Positions 31,789-42,606 of a stretch of DNA of 64,000 bases are shown here, piece by piece. The position numbers and the translations under genes were made by a program. Each line of letters opens with the position of its first letter. Positions within the stretch are counted from its first letter, which is position 1. The DNA is from Enoplolaimus lenunculus (taxonomy: Eukaryota; Nematoda; Enoplea; Enoplida; Thoracostomopsidae). The notes below the pieces were generated by a model. It searched no databases. It was given only the letters and a program-made list of their open reading frames with translations, and was not told the origin of the DNA. Location of the stretch: contig JASANG010000864.1 in assembly GCA_030248215.1 (NCBI GenBank), positions 434,001 to 498,000 of the forward strand. Direction: 5' to 3'.

Positions 31789-34700
31789 GTGAGTTTTTAC
31801 CCCGAGCTAAAAAGCGTTGCATTAGCGAATCGCTGAAATATAAGAGCATGTGGATCTAAAGATTTTTTAAACGCGAAGACTCAACTTATTTTTGTTAACT
31901 TTATACTTGTTTATTAAGCTTGAATATTTACATAGCTAAAACTTTTAAAAATAAAACGAAAATTGCCGTGTGCTTATGATTCGGCAAAGGCGTAGCGCAT
32001 TAATACCTAAAAAATGATAAACTTGTCACTGGGATATATCGTGCAGATTGTCTTAATGTCGGGTACATAAACTTAAGTAAAAAACGTTCAGTTGTCCAGA
32101 AAATAAATGTTGTTCATTTAATTTCGCTCTTCATAAGACGCAATTTGAACCCTTCACACAAAAAAGTATTTCTGAATTTATTCAGAAAAGTGTTTTCTGT
32201 GGCAAATCTGAAACGTTTTGCTGATATTTAAGACAATTTTTCCAAAAATTAATGGAAAACGTTTATTTTCAGACTTTATTTCAAAACGTTTTTTGAAAAC
32301 ATTTCTGCTATAACAGAAATACTTTTCAAGTGCACCTTGCTAATCATATTTCTCAAATGTAAGAAATTTTTTCTTAAATATCAGAAATATTATTTTGACT
32401 GTTAAAATTGAGTGTAAAGAGCAATGCTTATTTATTTAAAATTTTCACCTGAGATTTCAATTCGTTGCTACCTTTAAATGGATATCACTATACTTTTGAT
32501 CTATATATATTTCACATTTCCGGTATATACTCTCGAAAAGCTTAAATTAACTTGATTGAGGCTTAAGGTGATCCAGCAGTATTAAACTAACCTTCTAGAT
32601 TAACTGAACTAACAGGTAGGTTTAGGCTTAGACTCATTTAAAATCTTACATCTTTTTAGTTTAAGCTAAACTGAACGAACTCTTAGATACACGTAATTTC
32701 TGAGCTGCACTTGTTTTTAAACTAAAAATAAGTTTACTTAAACTCGTGCTAAACTTAAAAACATATTAGTTCAAATAAAACTTAAAATTCTAGCTTAGTT
32801 AGTCCGTCCAGCCGTTTAAGTTTTACTTAAACTGACATTCCAGTTTAGTTAAGCAATAATTTAAGTTTAAGTTTTTAAAGAGTATATATATCACGTTGAA
32901 CTTGAAGTGAAAACATGGTTCAGTGCCTTCAAGATCATTTCAAATCTGAAAACTTGTCTTCTAGTTATATATCACCAGGGGGATACACGAGTTAAGTAAT
33001 TTCTCATCAATAAGTTATTCCATAACGACATACACTGCAAAAAATGGTGAGTCAAATTGACTCTCTCCGAAATAGGCTCTACGGGACTACACAAACTGAG
33101 TCAAATTCGACTCCGCCAGAGCCAAATTCGACTCACTGAGTCGCACGTTTGACTCTGGCGGAGTCGAATTTGACTCAGTTTGTGTAGTCCCGTAGAGCCT
33201 ATTTCGGAGAGAGTCAATTTGACTCACCATTTCTTGCAGTGTAGACTTGTAGGTGGTATACTTTACAAAAATCTCAATTTGAATATTTTTAGATTTAAAT
33301 TTTAATTTTTTACCTTCAGCTCCTCTCCCCCGACTCAACGTACCACCCGGGCGACAACCTGTCGATCAACTGTAACCACCGAGCTTCCGTTTTATCTGGC
33401 CCCAGAACCAATTGATGTCGCCCGGTCACCGACACGGCTCCTGGCGCCAGGGGGTCTAGGAAATTCTGGCGGCATTCCGTCTAGACACGGCTCGTCTGCC
33501 CATTTACCATCGAGTAGCAATAGCAGACGGGGAAGTGGGTCGTTTTATGCCAGTGCCATTGCCGGAATTGGGGGCAGTCGAAGAAACAGCAGCAGCGGAG
33601 CAAAACTTGTGTCCCGTGGCACCATAGGGTCGAACAGTTATGAAACTGGGGGTCGTGCTGCACCGCATAAACTTGGTAAAGGGTACGCCAGTATGAAGGT
33701 AAGACTCCCCGAGTATACGTATCTGTTCAACATGTGTCTTAGTTTCAGAAAGCTTAAGCTTAACTGAACGACTTACTTTTGCAACCTAAGATATGTCAAA
33801 GAGGATTAAGTTTTGATTTTTTGAGACACGGGCTCGTAACCAGAGGGGACCAGGTGAAGATCAGCCCTCATGGAACAATTATGGCCCCCTCTAAAAAACT
33901 TTCAACGTTGCTTGTAAGTCATCGAAAACCCTTGTATACACTACCTGAAAAAATTTTTAGCCCCCCCAAACTAGCAAGGCGAGCTGACTACGGGCGTTTT
34001 GACACATTATCTTGTGATGTTTAAAATTAATAATCTCTTAAATGAAAAACATTGATCCTAAACTTAAAAACTAACGTTTTTTAAATTTTAAGACAAAATA
34101 TTTTTGTTTTTATTTTAGATAATTATGCTTAAATAAAACATAATTTTTGTTGCTGTGTTTTCCGGCTGAAAAGTTAAATTATTGGAAAAAGCCTTTGGCG
34201 ATGTCTGTCTTGGGCCCTGTAGCCAGAGCAGGGCCGAGGGGTTCAGCCCCTTTCCTGGAAGAATATTAGCTACCGTCGAAATTTTTCAACCTGTTCTGTA
34301 AGCCATCCAAAATCCTTCTTGCCCCTCAAGAAAACTTTTTAGTTCCCCCTATCAAGGTGAGCTGGCTACGGGTCTGGTCTCCCTAAAATTACATTCATCA
34401 TGATTTTGTCGCCCAATGTTACGTTTAGGGGCGTAGCAGTAGGTTAAGCGTGTTCCTAAACCTAAGCCTAGACCTAAACGTTGCAAAAATGTGTTCCTAA
34501 GGCTAAGCCCAAGCGTTGCAAAAATGTGTTCCTAAGTCTAAACCTACGCGAACAATGTAACCAATAATCTAAATTAACCTTGTTATAGATCCACCAGAAA
34601 CCTGGACGCCCCTTAAAGTAAACATGTGCCATTTTATTGTTGATTGTTTTAGACCGTTCTTACAGTAGCCGGTTTATTATGCGTCGGATTCATGCTCGTG

Positions 34701-34868
34701 TGCTCTGGAATAATCATTTTGGCCACTGAAACAACCAATCAAACGTTTCATATTACGGGATCAGTGTTGTTGTGCCTTGGTGTTGGTGCAATGCTGCTGT
34801 GTATCGCGGTTCAGCGTAAAAATTTCGTCCGCAACATTGAACGGCTTGAAAAACAACTATTTTTATAG
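31577..34868 (+). CDS. two-span membrane protein, family not recognised (3 exons, 268 aa)
   Basis: Exons 31577-31788, 33320-33698 and 34653-34868 join in phase with GT-AG introns. The ATG at 31577 has an in-frame TGA ten codons upstream. Residues 1-197 are polar, Ser/Thr/Gly/Pro-rich with RRGSGS and RRNSSSG clusters, probably a disordered cytoplasmic region with phosphorylation-type sites. Residues about 199-221 (TVLTVAGLLCVGFMLVCSGI onward) and 232-250 (ITGSVLLCLGVGAMLLCIAV) are membrane spans separated by a short loop with an NQT glycosylation sequon; the tail is KNFVRNIERLEKQLFL. Intron 1 contains families D and C; intron 2 contains two family A copies and a T2 copy. I do not know the function. 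Confidence 0.82.
32157..32415. mobile_element. family D MITE, inverted relative to 10204-10449
   Basis: ACACAAAAAAGTATTTCTGA to ATATTATTTTGACTG and AGTGT; matches the reverse complement of the first copy nearly end to end. Lies in intron 1 of the two-span gene. Confidence 0.7.
32790..32890. repeat. dispersed repeat shared with 40725-40810
   Basis: TTAGTCCGTCCAGCC, TTTACTTAAACT and AAGTTTAAGTTTTTA occur in the same order at both places. Confidence 0.6.
33031..33243. mobile_element. family C foldback element, TA duplication
   Basis: TACACTGCAAAAAATGGTGA to TCACCATTTCTTGCAGTGTA with TA at both ends; arms of about 100 bp nearly perfectly inverted. Lies 76 bases before exon 2 of the two-span gene. 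Confidence 0.88.
33320..33698 (+). CDS. two-span gene exon 2
   Basis: Acceptor TACCTTCAG, donor AAG|GTAAGA. 126 full codons with no stop and higher GC than its surroundings; Ser/Gly/Arg-rich, ends LGKGYASMK. Confidence 0.85.
33831..33994. mobile_element. family A element
   Basis: GGCTCGTAACCAGAGGGG to AAGGCGAGCTGACTACGGG; CTTGTAAGTCATCGAAAACC block. Confidence 0.72.
34212..34376. mobile_element. family A element
   Basis: CCCTGTAGCCAGAGCAGG to AAGGTGAGCTGGCTACGGG. Confidence 0.75.
34411..34630. mobile_element. T2 element, ends 22 bp before exon 3 acceptor
   Basis: GCCCAATGTTACGTTTAGGG to CCTTAAAGTAAACATGTGCC; GCGTTGCAAAAATGTGTTCC spacer repeated. Confidence 0.8.
34653..34868 (+). CDS. two-span gene exon 3 (both membrane segments)
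   Basis: Acceptor TGTTTTAG, 71 codons, TAG at 34866. Both hydrophobic segments and the charged tail are encoded here. A TTAGGC element (T2) ends 22 bases before the acceptor. Confidence 0.85.
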   Translation, partial: TVLTVAGLLCVGFMLVCSGIIILATETTNQTFHITGSVLLCLGVGAMLLCIAVQRKNFVRNIERLEKQLFL

Positions 34869-35081
34869 CAAGTAATTGGCGAATATTGAAATATGTGGAA
34901 ATTATTGAAATCATTTCCAAGGTTCACGTCCGTTGGTGTGCCGTATCCGGCGGATGTGTTTGAAGTCTCGGTGAAAAACTGATGTGTTCCGTTGTCACAA
35001 GCTTTCAGCTGGTCGAGATGTTTTTGGCCCATGATGTCACTTTGATGGCGTAAAGCTAAATCTTCAGACTATTTCCTGCCA

Positions 35082-35253
35082 CGCCCGTAGCCAGGTCACA
35101 TTGCCATGGGGGAGCGGGGCTAAAAAATTTTCAGGAGGGGCATACAAGGGTTTTTGTTAACTTACAAGCAAGCTTGAAAGTTGTCCAGGGAGGGCCAAAA
35201 CTTTTGAAGGAAGGAGGGTTGAGCCCGCTGGCTCCCCCTTGGCTACGGGCCCA
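35082..35253. mobile_element. family A element (reverse)
   Basis: GCCCGTAGCCAGGTCACA to CTTGGCTACGGGCC; GACTTACAAGC-type block. Confidence 0.72.
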
Positions 35254-35459
35254 TTTCTTGCTTAGGCTTAGGCTTAGGAGTATGCTTACGCTACTGGTAC
35301 GACCCTGAAACTAACACTGTATGAGATTGTGGTGTTGACATCCACATTGACGCTGAAGAACTGCGCGTGTTTTTTACGGTGCTGTGAATTCTGAGCTCAT
35401 GTAATTTTAAGTTGAGCAGTACAATATTGAGCCATTCACAAAAGTTTTGCTACGGATGC

Positions 35460-35526
35460 AGTTATGCTGGAATCCAAGACGTTCGGATTACATGTTCACT
35501 GGTCTAACCACTGAGCTACGCAGCCA
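35460..35526 (-). pseudogene. tRNA-Thr-like remnant
   Basis: The minus strand reads GGCTGCGTAGCTCAGTGGTT, then a loop containing TGTAA, then GGATTCCAGC: A-box-like, anticodon-loop-like and B-box-like parts in tRNA order. The anticodon and acceptor stems do not pair well, so this is a decayed tRNA or a tRNA-derived repeat. Confidence 0.35.
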
Positions 35527-35658
35527 TGCAAACTTTTCGCTACAATGGCTCTATATACCGTAAGTTTGGTACCACAAGATACGTATGAAAACTGCATATA
35601 CTCAAAGTATCAAATAATTATCAGCAGCAGAGCGCTAGCAACAAAGATGCAACTATGA

Positions 35659-35886
35659 ACGCTTACAACGGTACGCATCTCCTTGGCGGAAGCGCTTGTT
35701 GCAACAATCTGCCTTTTAAGCATTGCCGCAATCACAGGGGGGTATGGCGTACCTTTATGGGTATCTTTGCATGATCCAAACATTTTGCTACAGAGTCGAA
35801 ATAATCAAGTGTTTACTAGAATTCCTTCTTGGAAATATGCTGACGTCAGTTCAGTAGGAAATTATTACAAGCGAATTAATATATAA
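35659..35886 (+). CDS. possible exon with a membrane span
   Basis: Open frame of about 75 codons encoding ISLAEALVATICLLSIAAIT, GGYGVPLWVSLHDP and a polar stretch. Hydrophobic content and relatively high GC are exon-like, but no clear acceptor is visible and the start is unknown. A GTATCT donor after PLW is possible. Confidence 0.28.
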   Translation, partial: TLTTVRISLAEALVATICLLSIAAITGGYGVPLWVSLHDPNILLQSRNNQVFTRIPSWKYADVSSVGNYYKRINI

Positions 35887-35931
35887 TCTTAGGTTTAAAA
35901 CTGGCAAACGGAATATAATCTTAATTGTTCG

Positions 35932-36122
35932 GGCCAATGTTACTTTTAGTGCCGTAACAGTAGATTAAGCGTATTCCTAAGCCTATGCGGAAGCCTAAGC
36001 GTTACAAAAGCGTATTTCTAAGCCAAAGCTTAAGTCTAAGCAAAAAAATGTAGTATAGAATGTAATCCTACGCTTTTATAGACCCACCAGAAGCCGGGAG
36101 CGCCCTAAAAGTAACATGGGCC
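35932..36122. mobile_element. T2 element, perfect 8-bp target duplication
   Basis: GGCCAATGTTACTTTTAGTG to CCCTAAAAGTAACATGGGCC, flanked by ATTGTTCG on both sides. Confidence 0.88.
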
Positions 36123-36404
36123 ATTGTTCGTATCATAAGCCAAAACGCAAAGATGATAAATGCACACCTAAAACCTTGGCCTAAATCTGCAATTAAGCCT
36201 AAGGTAACTTAAAGGTGCCGGCAACTTTGATAGCCATACATGGTCAAATAAATGAAAACAAGAAGCTTACAATGGTCTGGTGGTAGCAGGACACGTTTAT
36301 ATCTTGATAATGACGCTACAACAAGTATGAAATACAAATTTTGAGTCTTAAAGGTTTTATCTTTTAGCATAATTTTCGGCCAATGTTGCTTTTATAGGGC
36401 CTAA

Positions 36405-36950
36405 GGATAAACCAAAACAAAAGTTATCTGGTGTACGCATGTTATTGTGGAAATTCAAATGAATGCTTTTATAGTATAAATTTAAATTTTTCAGCGCATA
36501 ATTTTAATTTGAAATTGGCTCAGGCTCAAGTTATTTCTAACATCCCTACTCGTATACGTCGGCTTTCTTGACGTAATTCTGGAAACAGCTGTCAGGTGTC
36601 GTTTGTGGTTCATGGTTGAATTTTAGAAAAACTAAGCACCGTTGGGCATTTGACATTTCGTCACCAGACTGAAAATATTTTCATTTTATTAAAAATAAAT
36701 GTTTTTATAAAAATACTGTTTGGATTTAACATATAAATATGATTCAACAGCAACACATGACAAGTATTTGACCAATGTATAGAACAGAGCCAAGCATATT
36801 CCTTAGCCTAAGCCAAAGCCTAAGGAAAAGAATTAGTCTAAAGCTTAAGCCAAGCGTAAGAATCAGCTTATACCTAAGCCTAAATCTAAGCAAAAGAATT
36901 AGTCTAAAGCTTAAGCCAAGCGTAAGAATCAGCTTATACTTAAGCCTAAG
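36405..36950. repeat. inverted duplication, right arm
   Basis: Reverse-complement partner of 22300-22875. Both arms share the same truncated T1 element with two internal copies of the AATTAGTCTAAAGCTTAAGC block. Confidence 0.8.
36546..36668 (-). CDS. possible terminal exon inside an inverted duplication (copy 2)
   Basis: Minus-strand twin of 22610-22732: same acceptor, same 40-codon frame and stop, one residue changed (Leu to Phe). Preserved frame in both copies is mild support for coding; the duplication may simply be young. Confidence 0.4.
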   Translation of the reverse strand, partial: SGDEMSNAQRCLVFLKFNHEPQTTPDSCFQNYVKKADVYE

Positions 36951-37129
36951 CCTAAACAAAAAAATGTAGCCTAAAATCTAAGCCTAGTCTGTTGAAGTCC
37001 TGCCAGAAATCGGAACGACCATAAAAGACACATTGGTATACTTTGCAATATACTTACTGATTGCAAACACTACTTAACTGGAATAAGCGATTTTTATAGA
37101 CAAAATTGTGACACTATAATGATGTCGAA

Positions 37130-37215
37130 CCCGTAGCCACAGCGGTGGGCGGTGGGGACATGCCTCTCCTGAAAAATGCTTATCCCCCTTACAAAATGAG
37201 ATATTACTACGGATC
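37130..37215. mobile_element. family A fragment
   Basis: ACCCGTAGCCACAGCGG, TCCTGAAAAATGCTTATCCC, ACTACGGATCTGG. Confidence 0.5.
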
Positions 37216-37418
37216 TGGATACTGCCTGCGTTGCAGCTATGGCTACGATTAGAGTTTTTGGTTTGGTTGTCAAGACGATCTGACCTGATACTTGATTTAA
37301 AAAAAGAATATGATTTTTAACTTTTTTAATTATAACTTAAGGTAATACCATATTGATTGTATCAATATCTCCCCTCCAGCGTAGTTGTCCACAATCCGCT
37401 TGGAGTTAAATGCTGCAG

Positions 37419-37848
37419 CCAATGTAAAGCACGAGGGCGAAACAGTATTAGAAGCTTTATTCCTAAGCCTAAGCCTAAGCCTAAGCCGGCCAATGTTACT
37501 TTAAGGGGCGTAACAGTAGATAAAGCGTATTTCTAAACCTAAACCTAAGACTAAGCGTTGCAAAAATGAGTTCCTAAGCCTAAGCCTATCAAAAGCTTGA
37601 CAATAACGCAAGGTTATACTTTAGAATGTACTTTCAAAACTTAAGTACGCTTTAATGTTTCGAACTCAACTTTAATTCGTCCTGTGCACTACAATTAGGG
37701 ATAATTAACATTTATGCGCACTAATTTGGACTTCGGGATCCTATCCGATTACGGACTCTTATTAGGGATACGGACTCGTATTGATTGGTATTCAAAACGG
37801 GGACCCGCCCCTCTTATTACTACCCTCTTACTCGGATCACTAGAGTAT
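37419..37848. mobile_element. mosaic: T1 fragment, T2 fragment, reversed family E fragment
   Basis: GCCAATGTAAAGCACGAGGG (T1) runs into GGCCAATGTTACTTTAAGGG (T2, from 37485), which is cut at GCCTATCAAAAG by family E sequence ending CGGATCACTAGAGTA. Confidence 0.65.
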
Positions 37849-38394
37849 GCAATAATTAAAGAATAATATCAACAGCCACATATGTAATTACAACGCGAGT
37901 TCTGACTACTTGAAAACAATTAAAATATCGCTTTAAAAAACATTGCATCGGCAAATTGACAACAACGTTTCAATAATGCAATTATATACAATGCAATCAT
38001 TTCATATTTGGCGAAACTAATCGCGGTTATTCTGTCTTGCATCAATGCCGAGCAAATCCGGCTTCCTAACGAGCCTGATACAGCCCTTCAATGTTGGGTA
38101 TCATCAGCTAAAAGCCTGATCAAAAAGAGAAAATCTTCAAAACGGGTTTTTAATGTTTGTGTCTCGTGACAATTCATCGAACGACAACTCGTCGACTAAC
38201 AATTTGTAATCCGTAACATCATGGATTCGACAATTCGTTGGCCATCATTATGCTTGGGGGTAGGCTTAGGCTCAGGATTACACTTCGATATACATTTCGA
38301 CTTATTTGTAGGCTTTAGCACAGTGTTGGATGATAAGCGTCGGGCAGCGAACTTCAGTAGATGCAATTTTGCTTTAGCCTACGTGTGAATAAAG

Positions 38395-38681
38395 TGATTC
38401 TAAACTCAGGCTTAAAGCCTAAGCCTTAACGTAAGCCTAAGCAAAAAAATAGTCTAAATCTTAAGCTTACTCGGCCCATGTAATGATCAGGGGCGGAGAG
38501 TTTTTCTGTGAGACTAGAATAGAGTAAGCTTAAGCTTTAGGCTAATTTCTTTGCTTGGCTTTAGGCTTACGCTCTGGCTTAGGCTTAGGAGCATGCTTAT
38601 TCTTACGCTTAGGTTTAGGCTTAGGCTTATGCTTAGAAATATGCTAATAATACTGTTCCGCCCCTGATCATTACATGGGCC
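38395..38681. mobile_element. T1 fragment followed by complete T1 element (reverse)
   Basis: The fragment ends TCTAAATCTTAAGCTTACTC; the full element runs from GGCCCATGTAATGATCAGGG (38473) to GATCATTACATGGGCC (38681). Confidence 0.78.
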
Positions 38682-38719
38682 AAAATTTGTAAAATTTTAT
38701 CGCTAACATGGTGTATAAG

Positions 38720-38874
38720 TCTTGTCTACGGCTATCCCACCAAACACGCTAAAAGGGCTGATTGCCGCGGTATGCGTATTCGGGTATGTGGGTGTTTGCT
38801 TTCAACAATTGCAGGAACGTGAACTTTTACAGATTTGCCTATTTTCAGTGTTATTCCAAGTCGATATCTTCAAG
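38720..38874 (+). CDS. possible exon with hydrophobic segments
   Basis: 51 open codons (LSTAIPPNTLKGLIAAVCVF, then GYVGVCFQQLQERELLQICL) end at AAG|GTACTT. The only upstream AG is at 38718-38719, with a poor pyrimidine tract. It may belong with 35659-35886 to a multi-span membrane protein gene; this is inference. Confidence 0.33.
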
Positions 38875-39021
38875 GTACTTACACCAAAATAGCTTAATTA
38901 TCCTCTCAAAACCTGTGGCTTCTGCGGGTATCGCCGTGGTATTTAAACATGACACCTTTGACTGCTTGCAAACTACGTTTCAGGAAGAGTTCTGACGCTT
39001 TCAAAACGGTCATGTGCGTGG

Positions 39022-39470
39022 TACTGTAGTGACCCGAATAAGAGGCGGGAGACTGATATTTGTTTGGCCTTTCCAGAGGGTACCCCCTTGTTATTCGGTT
39101 ACAGACTGTTATTTATTTTTACTTCGCGCTCCGCCGCCCTTCGTTATTGATATATATCAGGTACTGCACTTATTCGTTGAATTAAACATTTATTTGTCTT
39201 ATGTCAACAGCTTGAGCGATAATACAAGGTTTTACTTAGGAATGTACTTTCAAAATTTAAGTATGCTTTATAATTTCGAACTCAACTTTATTTGGTCCTG
39301 GAGTTATTTATGCGCTACAATTAGGGTTATTTGACATTTATGGAGTCTAGGGTTTAGGGACTCTGTCCGCTTACGGACTCTTATTATGGATACTCACTCC
39401 AATTGATTCGGACTCAAAATAGGGACCCCCTCTTATTATCCCTCCCCCTCTTATTCGGGTCAATACAGCA
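39022..39470. mobile_element. family E element (reverse), complete
   Basis: TACTGTAGTGACCCGAATAA to TTATTCGGGTCAATACAG; blocks in opposite order to 30603-31052. Confidence 0.8.
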
Positions 39471-39724
39471 TCTCTTCACCTGATAATGTTGGAAAAAATA
39501 TTCTTTGATATCGTTTGCTAACAAGGGGTATGGAAATTTTTCCCATTCTGGCAATTGCAAGAGTCAACTTACTAAGGTATAATTTAATTATTTGGTCAAA
39601 CCTGGATGCGCCTAAAAGTAACCCCGGCCTGGTCTGCTATATTAACTTATTCAATACGAATCGCATATTTGACTTTAAGATTTTAAATGAAATTTCTAAA
39701 CTCTTATGGCTCATGGACTAAACG

Positions 39725-39875
39725 AGGACAGAGTGAGAGCTAAGCCCGCATAGAAAAATTTAGACCATTCTAGAAAATTTTCAACCTTGCTTGTAAGTCA
39801 ACGAAAACGTTTTTATGCCCCATCTGAAACTGTTTTAAGCCCTCCCCCGTGCAAGGTGAGCTGGCTACGGGCCTG
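39725..39875. mobile_element. family A element
   Basis: AACCTTGCTTGTAAGTCAAC block and AAGGTGAGCTGGCTACGGG end; left end eroded. Confidence 0.65.
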
Positions 39876-39957
39876 AAACTCTTAAAGACACAAACCTAAA
39901 AATCACTGTGTAAATATCATCACTTTATGTCTATTTTGATTCCTTGTTCGGTTCCAG

Positions 39958-40046
39958 TTGAATTAAACTGTATCCATCACCAAGACATCCTGGATACAGC
40001 AACTGACAACGAAACTCATTTGATGACTTGGTTTAATGATGGTTGA
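39958..40046 (+). CDS. possible short terminal exon
   Basis: Good acceptor (TCGGTTCCAG) and 28 codons (ELNCIHHQDILDTATDNE, ending MTWFNDG) to TGA. Short enough to occur by chance. Confidence 0.22.
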
Positions 40047-40724
40047 ATATTGCACATTTTGGCGCCAGTTTTAGCTAGTAATTTTGGCTTCCTTAAAATG
40101 CGCGTGGGCCACGTGTAATGCGCGCCAATTTTATTAGTTTACAAATGTTCCATCAGTATATTCGCATCGCACGAACCCCGCTCAGCTTATGGCCATTATT
40201 CATGAACGTAAATGAAATGTTTTCGAATCTGGCTAACGTTACCACCGCACCGACGCAGCATAGGGGATACAAAACTTAAACCTAACCAATGGTAATTTTG
40301 TCGCTAACTGTTTGTTATTAACCAGATATGTAATAGGTTTCACCAAAATATTAACCATTTCATACAGTATACGTCATTTAGAAACGACCAATCAATGTCC
40401 CGGATGTTGGCGTTTTTTCACAAGAATACTCCCTTGTGCTCGAAGTCGAACCACAAATTGTATGGTTTGTGTGGACTTGGGCGAAAACTCAAAATCACTA
40501 CTAAAGTCGTCATTCTGGTGTTCAAATTAAAATTGAAATTCGTTTATATTCATTCTTACAGAATAATATTAATATATTTGAATCAACAAAACTAAAAGCG
40601 AAATCTGTGACGCTAAATTTGTTTATTTAAGCTTCAAATTAAAAGTTGTAAGCTTACAGTTGTTAATGTTTAGCAGAATTTCGCCCACGTTGTGATTTAT
40701 AGCGCATTCGCTGTTCTAGTGTAC

Positions 40725-40810
40725 TTAGTCCGTCCAGCCATTTGCGCTTTACTTAAACTAATATTCAAGTTTAGTTAAGCTATAATTTACGTTTAAGTTT
40801 TTACAGAGTA
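40725..40810. repeat. dispersed repeat shared with 32790-32890
   Basis: TTAGTCCGTCCAGCC then CAAGTTTAGTTAAGC and GTTTAAGTTTTTACAGAGTA. Confidence 0.6.
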
Positions 40811-41822
40811 TTTTTCACCCGATATTCTCAACTTTTCCTTGTCGCTTTTATGTATTTATAAACATTATAATAATTTACCGTAAAAAGAATAATCAGTTGC
40901 ATTTATCTAAACAAATTTAGACATATTTTTGCGAAATTTGTTTGTACATCCCTGCAAACGGAGGCTTAGACTATTTTTAGATAATATCCCGATTCTTAGT
41001 GGTCGCTTTTTCTGTATAGCTGTACTTCCATATCCAACATTCGATGATTTTGTCAACTTGGCTGTGTTTGTACTATTTTTACTAAATACATATTTTGTCG
41101 TGCTTTCGGTCCAAATAAACTTCTAGTCTTGTGTCTTGTCAAATACTGTTTCTAAAGATGTAACTAGCTGCAATATGCTATCAGGATATTGGTAATGTTA
41201 AAATTTAGTAGTCGACTTTGAATTCAATTCAATGTTTCTAAAATATATTACTTAAGTGACACGCGTTCGATCGCTAAGTTCAAACGTTTTAGGTTCAGGT
41301 CACTGACCTCATTCAGTCTATTTCGTGTAAACCTTTCCAGTTGTCTTTACTAAAGCTTTCTCTAATACATCAGCTGGTTCAAACGAGCTCTAGCCCCCCC
41401 TACACATCCAAGATTTATTCGTAGAAAGGGGAACACGATGTAAAGAGGTAGTATAAATTTTGTCCGGCATAGAAATTTTTCAATTTTGTCAAAAAATAGT
41501 CAGCCCCGGACGGGGGAGGCAATGTTCACAAAAAGCCAGTGCTCTCGTTGCCCACGCATTGGCGACCCTGAGCTAAATAATATAAGCTAAAAGAATTAAA
41601 ATTATTAAAATTTTCCAACATTTTGAGCTCGTGCAGTGTTTTAGTTTAAATGGCTATTGCTAGTAAACAAGTATTATTTACTGTGTTAAAAGGTCAGCGC
41701 TTACTGGATTTCGTATTTTGCAATTTCAAAGTATATCTGTCAATCTGCATCTGTATTTAGGATAACGGCGCTGGCTATTAATTAAAATAGTTCAAACTTT
41801 AGCATATGTGTATTTATTTTAG

Positions 41823-41889
41823 TTTGACAAGGTCAACCTCGTATGGTTCTAAGACGAGTAGTTTAATGGGCGGTCGGGGAAGCGGGTAG
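41823..41889 (+). CDS. possible short terminal exon
   Basis: Acceptor TTTATTTTAG and 21 codons (LTRSTSYGSKTSSLMGGRGS) to TAG. Ser/Gly-rich tail-like composition; weak evidence. Confidence 0.18.
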
Positions 41890-42606
41890 AGAAAAAGGCT
41901 GTTATGTGGTTTAAATTATTAATGCTACACGTTTTTTGTTATTCTTGCCTACAATAAACCGTCACCAATTGGTTTAACTTTTTAAGCCTACACAATATCA
42001 AAGTCTGTCTAATACTCAAGTTCCTAAGTCTAGCCTAATTGTCATTCTGGAACATTCCTACACCATTTGTTGTCTAAGCAAAGCTTAATCTTAAACCAGG
42101 GTCGGCTTAGGGATAAAAAAAGAAACTGTGCAATTGAACGCAACGTCAGATACAGATGATTCTGTGATGACCGAGACGTGTCTGGCAAAAGTGATGAACC
42201 ACAATGTTTACTGTATGCTAATGGCAAACTTTCAAAGCGGAAAAATTGTAATGTAGGGACCTTAGCATTTTATCACCAAAAATTTCCTGACGTTACAGCC
42301 ATGCGGGAGTAATTGTATGAGTTTTCAGCGTCTTTAAATTAATTCTCGTTTGCGCAGTTTTACGAGACCTTTGTAGTATTTACAAACACGGTGGTTTAAT
42401 TTTGAATGAATCGATATTTACTATGGTGTTGTTGAGGTTTTATGAACATTTTAAGTAAGGTTTGAACTTATCATAAGGTTAAAAACGACCAGTTTACAGG
42501 ATTTATGAGATTTAATATTTCTCGGTAGCGAAAGCGCGTGGCTACTCGCTGGTGAATCTACGAAAATTTGTCACCCCACAACTTGTCGCCTAACTGTCCT
42601 AAAACC

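Larger units (their letters stand above)
40047..42606. other. mostly unique AT-rich sequence; weak frames only
   Basis: Two overlapping frames are open at 40312-40595 after an AACCAG acceptor, and both strands are open at 42042-42240; neither shows family features. One short candidate exon (41823) is listed separately. Confidence 0.4.
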
